DNA from: Nocardiopsis sp. JB363
GTDB lineage: Bacteria > Actinomycetota > Actinomycetes > Streptosporangiales > Streptosporangiaceae
Length of the DNA: 64,000 bases
Direction of reading: 5' to 3'
Assembly: GCF_900143625.1 (NCBI RefSeq)
Contig: NZ_FRFF01000169.1
Location: 62,001 to 126,000 of the forward strand
Below, piece by piece: positions 51,072 through 58,816 of this stretch. A model generated the notes under the pieces. That model made no database searches. It saw only the letters and a program-made list of their open reading frames with translations, and was not told where the DNA came from. The position numbers and the translations under genes are program-made. Numbering within the stretch: position 1 is the stretch's first letter; each line of letters opens with the position of its first letter.

Positions 51072-51893
51072 CTAGTCGGGGGAGACCGTGGGGTCGTCCG
51101 CCGGGTCCGCGGGTGTGGCGTGCGGGGACCCGGCGCGCACGAGCGCGGTGGCGACGTCGGGGCCGGGCAGCGCGGCGGTGGCGAGGTAGCCGGCGACGGC
51201 GGCGGGCGCCGACGTCGGGGCGTTGGCGGAGGAGATCGCGGAACCGGCGGTGGCCTGGACCTCGGGCGGGTCGATGGGGTCGCCGGTGAGCGCCTCCGCG
51301 GGCTCGGAACCGTGTGCGGGGGCGATGGCCCGGTGGTCCGCGGCCGTGGAACGGAGCGGGCCGGAGGCGATCGGATCCTCGGTGACCTCGGTTCCCTCGT
51401 CGACGGATGCCTTCGAGGGGTCCGGGGAGTCCGGTTCGGCGGAGGTGGTCGACTCCTCGGGGACCGGTCCGGTGCCGGAACGCGCGGAAGCGACCGGTTC
51501 GACGAGGGCCGGCACGAGGCCCTGATCGGCGGTCTCCTCACGGGTTCGGTCGATCTCGGTGACGACCCCGCGCACCTCGTCGCGTACCTCGGTGACGGCG
51601 GGTTCGGGCAGGGCGATGGCGGAGGCCGCGGCCTCACCGGCGCCCTGTTCCACACGCTGGTGGACGGTGCCGAGGGTGTCGGTCACCGGTGTGGTCACCG
51701 GCTCGGTCACCTCGTCGACCCGTTCCAGGCCCAGGTTCCCCAACGGATTCGATCCGGTTTCGGCCTGCGCGGGCGCGGAGAGCAGCCACAACGCGGCGAA
51801 CAGGACACCGAGCAGGAACAGGAGGGCGGACGCGGCCGCGCGCAGGCCCGAGACGGCACGGAGCGTGCCGGTCGGACTGATGCGAGGCTTCAC
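51072..51893 (-). CDS. acidic secreted protein of unknown function
   Basis: A 273-residue exported protein. The signal peptide (about 1-43) has a basic start and a strong hydrophobic core ending A-P-A-Q-A-E. The mature region begins with heptad-like helical sequence (T-L-G-T-V-H-Q-R-V-E-Q-G) and then becomes a Ser/Pro/Glu/Asp/Ala-rich, probably disordered region. No cysteine or catalytic motif is present. I chose GTG 51893, with GGAGGG upstream. It is distantly similar to the next gene on the same strand. Wall-associated or matrix roles are only guesses. Confidence 0.65.
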   Translation of the reverse strand: MKPRISPTGTLRAVSGLRAAASALLFLLGVLFAALWLLSAPAQAETGSNPLGNLGLERVDEVTEPVTTPVTDTLGTVHQRVEQGAGEAAASAIALPEPAVTEVRDEVRGVVTEIDRTREETADQGLVPALVEPVASARSGTGPVPEESTTSAEPDSPDPSKASVDEGTEVTEDPIASGPLRSTAADHRAIAPAHGSEPAEALTGDPIDPPEVQATAGSAISSANAPTSAPAAVAGYLATAALPGPDVATALVRAGSPHATPADPADDPTVSPD

Positions 51894-52007
51894 GAGGACC
51901 CTCCGTGGCAGGTGGCCGGTTCGGGGGCGAGGCAGAGCTCGCCGCCCACGACCAGACGTTAGCACAGAGTCACTGAGGGTAGTTTCGGTTTGCCGGAACG
52001 GGGAAAC

Positions 52008-52961
52008 TCACTCTCGAGGAGCGGAGGTCGTGGGAGGTGTCGGTGCGTCCGGGAGGTCGGTCGCCGCCGCGCGCTCGGCGGATCGACGACGGGACGAACG
52101 CACCTGGTCGAAGGCGAACACGCACACGGCCAACCAGACGAAACCGAAGCCCACCCAGCGACTCGGGGGCATCTCCTCGCCCTGCATCAGCCAGCCGATG
52201 AGGAACATCATGGTCGGCGTGATGAACTGGAGCATCCCGATCACGCTCAACGGCACCCGGCGTGTGGCCATCCCGAACAGCAGCAGCGGCAGCGCGGTCA
52301 CCAGGCCACCCCCGACCAACAGGGCGGTGTGCCCGGGCGAGACCGAGAACATGGAACCGGAGCCGGTCGCTTCGAGGTGGATCACGTAGCCCAGCGCGGG
52401 CAGGAACATCACCAGGGTCTCGACGGTCAGACTCTGCAACCCGTCCAGGCTGACGTACTTCTTCACCGCGCCGTACGCGGCGAAGGAGGAGGCCATGAGC
52501 AGGGAGAGCCACGGGGTCGACCCGTAGGCGACGGTCATCACGACCACCGCCGTCGCGCCCAGACCCACGGCGACCCACTGTGCGACGCGCAGGCGCTCGG
52601 CGAAGAACACCACGCCCAGGCAGACGGTCATCAACGGGTTGATGAAGTAGGCCAGTGAGGCCTGCAGGGTCTGGGTGATGGAGACCGAGTAGATGAACCC
52701 CCACCAGTTGATCGAGATGAGCACGGCCGCGGCGGCCACCGGCAGCAGCCGCCTGGGGTCGCGCAGGACGGGGATCAGCCACGCCCAACCGCGCCTCGCG
52801 AGCAGTAGGAAGAGGCACATCGCGCCCAAGGCCCACACCATGCGGTGGGCGAGGATCTCGGCGGGTTCGGCGGCGGAGAGGAACGGCCAGTACATGGCCG
52901 CGAAGCCCCACAGGAGGAAGGCGCTCGCCCCGAGGGCGACACCACGATTGGATTCCGGCAC
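52008..52961 (-). CDS. rarD: RarD/EamA-family membrane transporter
   Basis: A 317-residue drug/metabolite-superfamily permease with ten transmembrane helices. The start G-V-A-L-G-A-S-A-F-L-L-W-G-F-A-A-M-Y-W and N-W-W-G-F-I-Y-S-V are the RarD hallmarks, followed by S-L-A-Y-F-I-N-P-L. The substrate is unknown; the name comes from chloramphenicol-resistance screens. A polar Arg/Ser/Pro tail ends it. The GTG start lacks a Shine-Dalgarno, and TACCAT lies 7 bases upstream, so leaderless expression is likely. It is divergent from msrA with 69 bp between starts. Confidence 0.9.
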   Translation of the reverse strand: MPESNRGVALGASAFLLWGFAAMYWPFLSAAEPAEILAHRMVWALGAMCLFLLLARRGWAWLIPVLRDPRRLLPVAAAAVLISINWWGFIYSVSITQTLQASLAYFINPLMTVCLGVVFFAERLRVAQWVAVGLGATAVVVMTVAYGSTPWLSLLMASSFAAYGAVKKYVSLDGLQSLTVETLVMFLPALGYVIHLEATGSGSMFSVSPGHTALLVGGGLVTALPLLLFGMATRRVPLSVIGMLQFITPTMMFLIGWLMQGEEMPPSRWVGFGFVWLAVCVFAFDQVRSSRRRSAERAAATDLPDAPTPPTTSAPRE

Positions 52962-53030
52962 AACGGCAATGGTAGGACGAATCGTGCCTCCTGTCCTCCC
53001 CCTTCTTGTGCCCGTGGATAGTCTGGAGAC

Positions 53031-53696
53031 ATGTTCGGTAGAAACGCCACCATGGTCGAACCCGCCCGCGCCCTTCCCGGCCGGGACACACCGATCGAGC
53101 CGCCCTTCGGTCACACCGTCCTGGGCACCTCGCTGACCCCGCCCTACCCGGAGGGCAGTGAGATCGCCGATCTGGGCATGGGCTGCTTCTGGGGCGCCGA
53201 GCGCGTGTTCTGGCGGCTGGGGGCCGAGCGTGGTGTCATCACCACCGCTGTGGGATACGCCGGCGGGTACACGCCCAACCCCACCTACGAAGAGGTGTGC
53301 TCGGGTCTGACCGGTCACACCGAGGCCGTGCGCGTGGTCTTCGACCCGAAGCTGATCTCCTACGAGGAGATCCTCAAGGTGTTCTGGGAGGGACACGACC
53401 CGACGCAGGGCCTGCGCCAGGGCAACGACGTCGGCAGCCAGTACCGGTCGGGGATCTACTTCCACTCCGAGGCCCAGAAGAAGGCCGCCGAGGCCACCAG
53501 GGACGCCTTCCAGCCTGCCCTGGACCGATCCGGCTACGGGGCCATCACCACCGAGATCGCCCCGCTGGAGACGTTCTACTTCGCCGAGGACTACCACCAG
53601 CAGTACTTGTCCGACGCCAAGAACCCCAACGGTTACTGCGGCATCGGCGGCACCGGCGCCAGCTGCCCCATCGGTGTGGCCACCGGCAACGACTGA
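53031..53696 (+). CDS. msrA: peptide methionine-(S)-S-oxide reductase
   Basis: A 221-residue MsrA. The catalytic cysteine is C52 in G-C-F-W-G; the substrate pocket residues lie in G-Y-A-G-G and E-E-V-C-S-G-x-T-G-H. Two recycling cysteines stand at C203 and C212 (Y-C-G-I-G and S-C-P). About 40 residues precede the core, as in actinobacterial enzymes. TAGTCT lies 6 bases upstream of GGAGAC, so the leader is very short. A terminator follows. Confidence 0.96.
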   Translation: MFGRNATMVEPARALPGRDTPIEPPFGHTVLGTSLTPPYPEGSEIADLGMGCFWGAERVFWRLGAERGVITTAVGYAGGYTPNPTYEEVCSGLTGHTEAVRVVFDPKLISYEEILKVFWEGHDPTQGLRQGNDVGSQYRSGIYFHSEAQKKAAEATRDAFQPALDRSGYGAITTEIAPLETFYFAEDYHQQYLSDAKNPNGYCGIGGTGASCPIGVATGND

Positions 53697-53715
53697 CCGC
53701 GCACCTGAGCGATTC

Positions 53716-53745
53716 CGGCCGGAGTGGAACCTTCCACTCCGGCCG
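53716..53745 (+). terminator. msrA terminator
   Basis: CGGCCGGAGTGGAA and TTCCACTCCGGCCG are exact complements separated by CC, followed by TTCGTGTTT. It starts 20 bases after the msrA stop. Confidence 0.82.
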
Positions 53746-53934
53746 TTCGTGTTTCCGCGCGCCCACCGGCCTCCCCACGTTCGAACCGAGGTGGCCGGAA
53801 CCGGACAGCAGGTCGATGCGCGGATATTCCCCAGGTCATAGGCACCGCGATAGAACCGACGGAACCGGCGCAGAGGTGACAGCGGGTTGTGTTCAGTCAC
53901 TTTCTGGTATTCATGGGACGGCCCGTGTCCCCTG

Positions 53935-54663
53935 ATGAGTGAGAACTCCCCCGATCCTGTGCTGGAGGCGGATATTGACCGAACGTCGATATCGGAGGGA
54001 CGAGAGGAACTTTCTCCCGAAGGGTCCCGAGCCTTTCTGAACCGGCGGCCGTGGCTTTTTCTGGCCCTTTCCTTGGCGACGGGCTTCGGCTGCGGAGCAC
54101 TCGCGGCGTTCGTGAACCGGCTCAACCCGGAGGAGATCGGCTTCCTGGAGTCAACCGTGGGGCTCTACGTGGTGCCTCCGGTCATTCTCGGCCGGTTGGC
54201 GGTCCGGCCCAGGCCGGCTGCTGTCTCCGGTTCGGTTGCCTACTTGGCGGCGATCCTGGGGCACCTGACGACCTCACTGCCGGTCATGGGTGATCACGAC
54301 TGGTCAGAGTACCGGGCCTGGGTGTTCGTCGGTCTCATGATGGGTGCCCTGCTGGGGTACCTCGGGAACAAATTCCGATCGCGGTCCACGTCGGTTCGGG
54401 TGTTCGCCGCCGGCTTTCCTCTCGGTCTGATGGCGACCTTCCTATGGATTTGGGCTCGGACACTCTCCGAATCCGAAAGGGTCGTTGTCCACCCGCTATC
54501 GGCACTCTTGGAAGGGGCCTTGGCCCTGCTTCTGCTGGTGCTCTGCCGTGGAGGGACCGCCCGGGGTGTGGCATTGCTGTGCGCGGTCGCACTCGTCCTG
54601 CCATTGTCCCTCTGCGTCGCCGCGCTCTTCATGCTCGTGTGGGTGGCGAGTGGGGACTACTGA
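53935..54663 (+). CDS. integral membrane protein, paralogue of next gene
   Basis: A 242-residue protein with a 50-residue polar N-terminus and about six transmembrane helices. It aligns along its length with the next protein: P-W-L-F-L-A-L versus P-W-A-L-L-L-L, E-Y-R-A-W-V-F-V-G-L-M-M-G-A-L-L-G-Y versus E-Y-R-G-W-L-V-I-G-L-V-A-G-A-L-L-G-F. I do not recognise a functional family with confidence; streptomycete DUF6518-type membrane proteins are a possible match. The ATG has no strong Shine-Dalgarno. The pair probably forms an operon with 59 bp between the genes. Confidence 0.7.
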   Translation: MSENSPDPVLEADIDRTSISEGREELSPEGSRAFLNRRPWLFLALSLATGFGCGALAAFVNRLNPEEIGFLESTVGLYVVPPVILGRLAVRPRPAAVSGSVAYLAAILGHLTTSLPVMGDHDWSEYRAWVFVGLMMGALLGYLGNKFRSRSTSVRVFAAGFPLGLMATFLWIWARTLSESERVVVHPLSALLEGALALLLLVLCRGGTARGVALLCAVALVLPLSLCVAALFMLVWVASGDY

Positions 54664-54722
54664 TCGCCATCCAGGAACCACGGACCGGGCTCACGGGGGA
54701 CCTGAGGCAGTGAGAGGTCTCG

Positions 54723-55439
54723 ATGAGTGAGGAATCTTCTGGGCGCTCGCTCATGGTGCGCGCCCAACGGCTCCTTGGACTGGACGAGCGTCCGGAAGTC
54801 CGACCGTCCGCGCTTCGTGCGTTCTGGGACCGTCACCCGTGGGCGCTCCTGCTCCTGATGGCTCCCCTGGGCGCTATGGGCGGGGTGCTCTCGGCCCTGT
54901 ACATCCTCAAGATCAACGAGTATCCGAGCGTTTCGTACGGACTGTTCGTCCTACCGGCCGCGCTGGCCGGCTGGTCGGCGTCTCGTCCGGGGCACGCTGC
55001 GCTGGCCGGCATGACCACCCTGTTGTGCGGGGTCCTCGGCCATGCTGTCGGATCCCGGTTCATCGAGTACGCGCAGAACGACTTGGAGTACCGGGGCTGG
55101 CTGGTCATCGGTCTCGTCGCGGGCGCTCTGCTGGGCTTTTGGGGACATCGTCTCCGTTCCCACCAGGCGATGCGACGTGTGATGGCCGCCGCCATGATCA
55201 TCGGCCTGCTCCTCGCTCCTGTTCATCGTTGGTACGAAGGTACGAGCTATCCGATGGAGTTCGTCGATCCGCGCGTGTACGTCTTCGACTTGTGCGTGAT
55301 CTCCTTGGTGCTCATCGCCTGTCGGGGTCTGGCTCCGCGGGTTTTCGCCTTGGTGATCAGCGCGCCGTTCGTCGTGATCTTCCACGTCCTCTCACTGCTG
55401 TCCTCGATTGTGCTGTGGCGTGCCGGCGGCGGTATTTGA
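54723..55439 (+). CDS. integral membrane protein, paralogue of previous gene
   Basis: A 238-residue protein with a 35-residue polar start and about six transmembrane helices. It is a clear paralogue of the gene at 53935, with P-A-A-L-A-G-W-S-A-S-R-P-G matching P-P-V-I-L-G-R-L-A-V-R-P-R. Both proteins have a conserved E-Y-R-x-W at the fourth helix, followed by a glycine-rich stretch, suggesting a shared channel or sensor fold. The function is unknown. GAGAGG lies about 6 bases before the ATG. The two arose by tandem duplication. Confidence 0.7.
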   Translation: MSEESSGRSLMVRAQRLLGLDERPEVRPSALRAFWDRHPWALLLLMAPLGAMGGVLSALYILKINEYPSVSYGLFVLPAALAGWSASRPGHAALAGMTTLLCGVLGHAVGSRFIEYAQNDLEYRGWLVIGLVAGALLGFWGHRLRSHQAMRRVMAAAMIIGLLLAPVHRWYEGTSYPMEFVDPRVYVFDLCVISLVLIACRGLAPRVFALVISAPFVVIFHVLSLLSSIVLWRAGGGI

Positions 55440-55538
55440 AGGGCTTCGGGGAAGGCGACGGCGGGACGTGGTCAGCCGCGTGATCCCAGGTGAAAAACCC
55501 GGCGACGGCGGCGATCGTCCCGGGGATACTGGTCTCCC

Positions 55539-56285
55539 ATGGATGAGGTCGAAGTCGTCATCGCCCATTCCGAACGTGCGACCCTGCGCGTCGGCGACGT
55601 GTTCCTGAAGGTGGACGCCGATCAGGCGCGCATCGACGCCGAGGCCGAGGCGATCTCCCTGGCGCCGGTCCCGACCCCGGAGATCCTGTGGCGCAAGCCG
55701 CACGTGCTCGCGACCGCCGCGCTCACGGGGACGACGCTCGGGCGCCTTGGTGGGCCGTCGACCGGGTCGTCGGGGGCGTGGGCCGCGGCGGGCGCCGCCA
55801 TTCGGAAGCTGCACGACGCGCCGCTGCCGTCCCGGACGGGACAGGCCGGCCGGAGCATCGTCACGCTGGCGGCGAAGCTCGACAAGGAGTGCGGGCTGCT
55901 CGTGATGAACGGTGTCCTGCCCGCTGACCTGGTCACACGCAATCGGCAGGTCGCCGATGCCGCGCTGCGGCCGTGGACCCCGGCGTTCACACACGGCGAC
56001 CTACAGATCGCGCACGTCTTCGTCGACGGCGACGAGGTCACGGGCATCATCGACTGGTCCGAAGCGGGCCGGGGTGATGCCCTGTACGACCTCGCGACCT
56101 TCACGCTCGGACACGAGGAGCACCTCGACGACCTCATCGCCGGCTATGGCACCGACATCGACCTCGCCGTGATCCACGCGTGGTGGTCGTTACGCAGCCT
56201 GCTGATAGTTCGCTGGCTGAGCGAGCACGGCTTCGACCCCTTCGAACCGGGCTGTGAGGTAGACGTGCTGAGGGCCCGGATGTGA
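55539..56285 (+). CDS. aminoglycoside-phosphotransferase-family kinase
   Basis: A 248-residue APH/choline-kinase-fold protein. The catalytic loop is H152-G-D154 and the metal ligand D172 in I-I-D-W, followed by G-R-G-D-A-L-Y-D-L-A. In the loop the usual Asn after H-G-D-L is replaced by His159 (H-G-D-L-Q-I-A-H-V). The N-terminal lobe is short. Many such genes are general small-molecule kinases, so resistance should not be assumed. GATACT lies 8 bases before the ATG and no Shine-Dalgarno is seen, so the transcript is probably leaderless. Confidence 0.82.
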   Translation: MDEVEVVIAHSERATLRVGDVFLKVDADQARIDAEAEAISLAPVPTPEILWRKPHVLATAALTGTTLGRLGGPSTGSSGAWAAAGAAIRKLHDAPLPSRTGQAGRSIVTLAAKLDKECGLLVMNGVLPADLVTRNRQVADAALRPWTPAFTHGDLQIAHVFVDGDEVTGIIDWSEAGRGDALYDLATFTLGHEEHLDDLIAGYGTDIDLAVIHAWWSLRSLLIVRWLSEHGFDPFEPGCEVDVLRARM

Positions 56286-56430
56286 GGCCGCATGGGTGGA
56301 ACCGATGCGGCAGCGCGAACAGCTCCTTCCCTGACTCGGCGGTATACACCCGGGTCGGAGCCGTGCCCGGTGCCGCACCGGGTGTCGTGTTGCCGGTGCG
56401 GCCTGTCAGGGATCGAGGGAGCGAGGTGGA

Positions 56431-56907
56431 TCAGCTCAGGAGGGTGATCAGGGGTTGGGCCATGGCGCCGGCGATGGCGGCCAGGGCGTAGCCGGTGAGC
56501 AGGTGGCCGATCCGGTGGCGGGGCTTACGGTGGCTCGCCGGGCGGCGCGGATGGCCGGACCTGCGCGGGAGCGGGGGTGGTGGTACGTACTCCCGACGGG
56601 GGTGCGGGATCTGGAGGGGGCGGTCGGGCTCGACGTCCTCGTCGGGTTCGCGGGCCGGTTTCGGTGTGGGGGCGGGTTCGGGCTGTGAGGTGTGTTCGGG
56701 GTGCTGGCCCCGCCACGAACAGGAACTCTCGGGGGTGGCGCGGCGTATTCGTTCGGGTAGGTCGCCGCGTTCGATCCGGCGGCGGAGTCCGGGGGTGTCG
56801 GGCATGTTGGCCAGGAGTTCGCGTTCCCTTGGGGTGCGGCCTAGCGAGACCAGCGGCGGGAGTGATGCGGGGCCGGTTTTGTTCCTCTGGTGGGGGGTGT
56901 CGGTCAG
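56431..56907 (-). CDS. Pro/Arg-rich protein with C-terminal hydrophobic tail, apparent CTG start
   Basis: A 158-residue protein of no recognised family. An N-terminal block (L-P-P-L-V-S-L-G-R-T-P-R-E-R-E-L-L-A) and a helical segment L-R-R-R-I-E-R-G-D-L-P-E-R-I-R-R precede a Pro/Arg/Glu linker; the last 25 residues are hydrophobic (Y-A-L-A-A-I-A-G-A-M-A), like a tail anchor. No ATG or GTG lies at a sensible position: the only in-frame ATG, at 56805, has no ribosome binding site. A CTG at 56907-56905 overlaps the upstream TGA as CTGA and gives the natural N-terminus M-T-D-T-P-H-Q-R. Third gene of an overlapping operon. Confidence 0.55.
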   Translation of the reverse strand: MTDTPHQRNKTGPASLPPLVSLGRTPRERELLANMPDTPGLRRRIERGDLPERIRRATPESSCSWRGQHPEHTSQPEPAPTPKPAREPDEDVEPDRPLQIPHPRREYVPPPPLPRRSGHPRRPASHRKPRHRIGHLLTGYALAAIAGAMAQPLITLLS

Positions 56908-57008
56908 TGTCGGTCGGGTGCCGGGTCGGTGGGGGTGTGGTTGAAGCGTCGGCCTCGGGGTGCGTCCAGGACCCGGCGCAGGTCCATGGGGATGGTTTCG
57001 GTGCTCAT
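56904..57008 (-). CDS. 34-residue microprotein
   Basis: M-S-T-E-T-I-P-M-D-L-R-R-V-L-D-A-P-R-G-R and then F-N-H-T-P-T-D-P-A-P-D-R-H. It starts in ATGA overlap with the stop of the HATPase gene and ends in CTGA overlap with the next gene. The short amphipathic helix M-D-L-R-R-V-L-D-A could bind a partner. The tight overlaps on both sides are the main support that it is translated. Confidence 0.5.
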   Translation of the reverse strand: MSTETIPMDLRRVLDAPRGRRFNHTPTDPAPDRH

Positions 57009-57553
57009 CGCCCACCTCCGCAGACACAGGTGATCGAGGTGGAGACGGCCCTGGTGGGGGTGGGGTAGGTGAACTCCGTCCAGAGCACCGTGCCGAGCAC
57101 GGTCGGCTGAGTGGGGTCGGCCCAGCGCTGGGTGCCCCATTCACTGGCCAGTCGGTGGATGAGGAGGAGACCGCGCCCGGATTCGGCCTGTTCCCATTCC
57201 TCCACCGAACGCCGAGGCGGCGGGCACATGGGACGGGTGTCCAGGGGTCCGTCGTCGATGATCGACAGGCGCAGGGTGGTCTCGCGGCCCATGACGATCG
57301 GGGTGGAGAGCAGGCGGACCACCGTGCCACCGGGGCGCTGAGAGCGCGAATGCGTGACGGCGTTGGCGAAGGCCTCGCTGCCGCACAGTTCGATGTCCTC
57401 ACGCAGGGAGAGAGGAACCCCGGCGAGGGCGTGCAGGTCAGAGCGCAGATCCGCTCGGAAGCGCGTGCAGGTGGAGGAGGTTTCGGGGTAGTGGCGGGCT
57501 TCCCACCGCCGTCCCGGGTAGGCGGGCATAGGGATTTGAGGGACAATGGACAC
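57005..57553 (-). CDS. RsbW-like HATPase (anti-sigma-factor-kinase type)
   Basis: A 182-residue stand-alone GHKL ATPase domain of the HATPase_c_2 type. The N box is C-G-S-E-A-F-A-N-A-V-T-H-S, the G1 box I-I-D-D-G-P, and the G2 box E-S-G-R-G-L-L-L-I. Streptomycete relatives act as anti-sigma or regulatory kinases, often beside small partner proteins. The C-terminus ends C-V-C-G-G-G-R. GTG 57553 has AGGAG upstream. First gene of a three-gene overlapping operon, divergent from a GntR regulator with operator-like palindromes between them. Confidence 0.85.
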   Translation of the reverse strand: MSIVPQIPMPAYPGRRWEARHYPETSSTCTRFRADLRSDLHALAGVPLSLREDIELCGSEAFANAVTHSRSQRPGGTVVRLLSTPIVMGRETTLRLSIIDDGPLDTRPMCPPPRRSVEEWEQAESGRGLLLIHRLASEWGTQRWADPTQPTVLGTVLWTEFTYPTPTRAVSTSITCVCGGGR

Positions 57554-57642
57554 GTCGGCAACTCCTGCTCAAGGGTTGGTTGTCGGCCGGCCTCGGTGGG
57601 TGGTGCTACACCCCCGAGGCCTCTCTCATACGCGAGGTCAAA

Positions 57643-57710
57643 GCTTGCATACTTGCTGACAAGGATGAGAGCACATTCCGGCTTCCTGTGCAATAAGTTT
57701 GTATACAAAC
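57643..57710. promoter_or_regulatory. GntR-type operators in divergent promoter region
   Basis: A perfect 14-bp palindrome GTTTGTATACAAAC lies at 57697-57710, 24 bases before the GntR ATG, and includes a TATACA hexamer that can serve as -10. A degenerate copy GCTTGCATACTTGC lies at 57643-57656, nearer the divergent operon, and matches 9 of 14 positions. The spacing of 54 bp between starts of the two sites would allow co-regulation of both directions. Confidence 0.65.
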
Positions 57711-57734
57711 ATGCATGGGTTTAGGGTGGATGCC

Positions 57735-58505
57735 ATGAGTGACGAGACCACTGACGCTCGCCCGCAGCAGGTGCGCATCGCTGATGACTTGCGTAATCAG
57801 ATCCGGCGATCCGAGCTGGCGCCAGGGGACAAACTCCCCACCCTTCATGTCCTTGCCAAGCGATACGACGTCAGCGTGATGGTGGCTCGCCGCTCGATGG
57901 ATCTACTGCGCCAAGAAGGTCTATTGACCAGTAAAAAGGGCAGTGGAACCTACGTTCGTGAGCCCAAACGGACGCGTCGATACGGGCTTCAGCGCTACAG
58001 CCGATCCGTCTGGGGCGGACCGGGCCCTCAGGGAGTTCTGCAAGCCGAAGGCTCTGAGCAGGGCCAGAAGGTAGAGCAGGAGTCCGAGGTCGTCCAGGTG
58101 CCCGCGCCTGGCTTCGTCGTGGAAAGGCTCCCGGGCGTCTCGGAGGGAGATCTCGTCCACGTGCGTAAACGCGTCACGAAACTCGATGGGACCATCAACC
58201 AGACCGTGGACAGCTACTTCAGCATGGCGACCGCTGCGCGAGCCCCCGGAATCCTGGCAGGAGAAGGTCCAGGCGGACACATCTCCGACATCGACAAGAT
58301 CAGCACCGTCCAAGAGATCCAGGAAGAGATCAGCGCACGTATGCCGACCGGGCCGGAAGCGGGCCGATTGCGGATCCCCCAGGGGACTCCGGTCTTCGAA
58401 GTGATCCGGACCTATCACACCGAGGATGGACCACTCGACGTGGCTCACTTTCTGATCCGCGCCGACATGGCCGTTTTCGACTACCGCTTCCCGATACCGG
58501 ACTGA
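57735..58505 (+). CDS. GntR-family regulator with UTRA sensor domain
   Basis: A 256-residue HutC-subfamily regulator. The winged HTH covers about 10-75: R-I-A-D-D-L-R-N-Q-I, P-G-D-K-L-P-T-L-H-V-L-A-K-R-Y-D-V-S, S-K-K-G-S-G-T-Y-V. The UTRA ligand domain follows, with V-H-V-R-K-R-V and I-P-Q-G-T-P-V-F-E-V-I-R-T-Y and ends D-Y-R-F-P. I chose ATG 57735, with AGGGTGGA upstream; ATG 57711 is possible. It is likely to bind the palindrome overlapping its own promoter and to control the divergent HATPase operon. Ligand unknown. Confidence 0.88.
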   Translation: MSDETTDARPQQVRIADDLRNQIRRSELAPGDKLPTLHVLAKRYDVSVMVARRSMDLLRQEGLLTSKKGSGTYVREPKRTRRYGLQRYSRSVWGGPGPQGVLQAEGSEQGQKVEQESEVVQVPAPGFVVERLPGVSEGDLVHVRKRVTKLDGTINQTVDSYFSMATAARAPGILAGEGPGGHISDIDKISTVQEIQEEISARMPTGPEAGRLRIPQGTPVFEVIRTYHTEDGPLDVAHFLIRADMAVFDYRFPIPD

Positions 58506-58816
58506 CTCCCACATCACCATCCGAGATGCCGCCCTTGGTGGGCGGTCACGCTCGACCCACCGACGAAGCCGTCTCCGTCACCTGGCTCGACCCGGAGGAG
58601 GTCCCCTTCATTCGAGCCCATGACGGAACCCACCTGCTTTCCGAGCGCTGAGGCGGCACACCGGAGCCCCCGGTTCGGCGGCGTGTCGGGGCGGTAATCG
58701 AAGAATTCACAGAGGGTACCGACGACCAGGTCAGGCGGTGTACCTTGGCCTGCGGGTGACATATGTCGAACCTATTCGGGTTGATTCCACGTATAACGAA
58801 ATGGTATCGGTAGTGT
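58506..58816. other. 311-bp gap with a Nudix-like remnant
   Basis: Apart from the remnant at 58526-58651 no gene is supported. The last 60 bases are AT-rich for this genome (ACGTATAACGAAATGG and TATCGG) and probably carry the promoter of the acyltransferase gene, which lacks a ribosome binding site. Confidence 0.5.
58526..58651 (+). pseudogene. truncated Nudix hydrolase C-terminal remnant
   Basis: A 41-residue open frame reads G-G-H-A-R-P-T-D-E-A-V-S-V-T-W-L-D-P-E-E, resembling the strand after the Nudix box in many small Nudix hydrolases (G-G-x-x-R-P-S-D-E-x-x-x-x-x-W-V). The Nudix box itself and all upstream parts are missing, and no ribosome binding site is seen. Many actinomycete GntR/UTRA genes are followed by a Nudix gene, so this is probably what remains of one. 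Confidence 0.4.
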
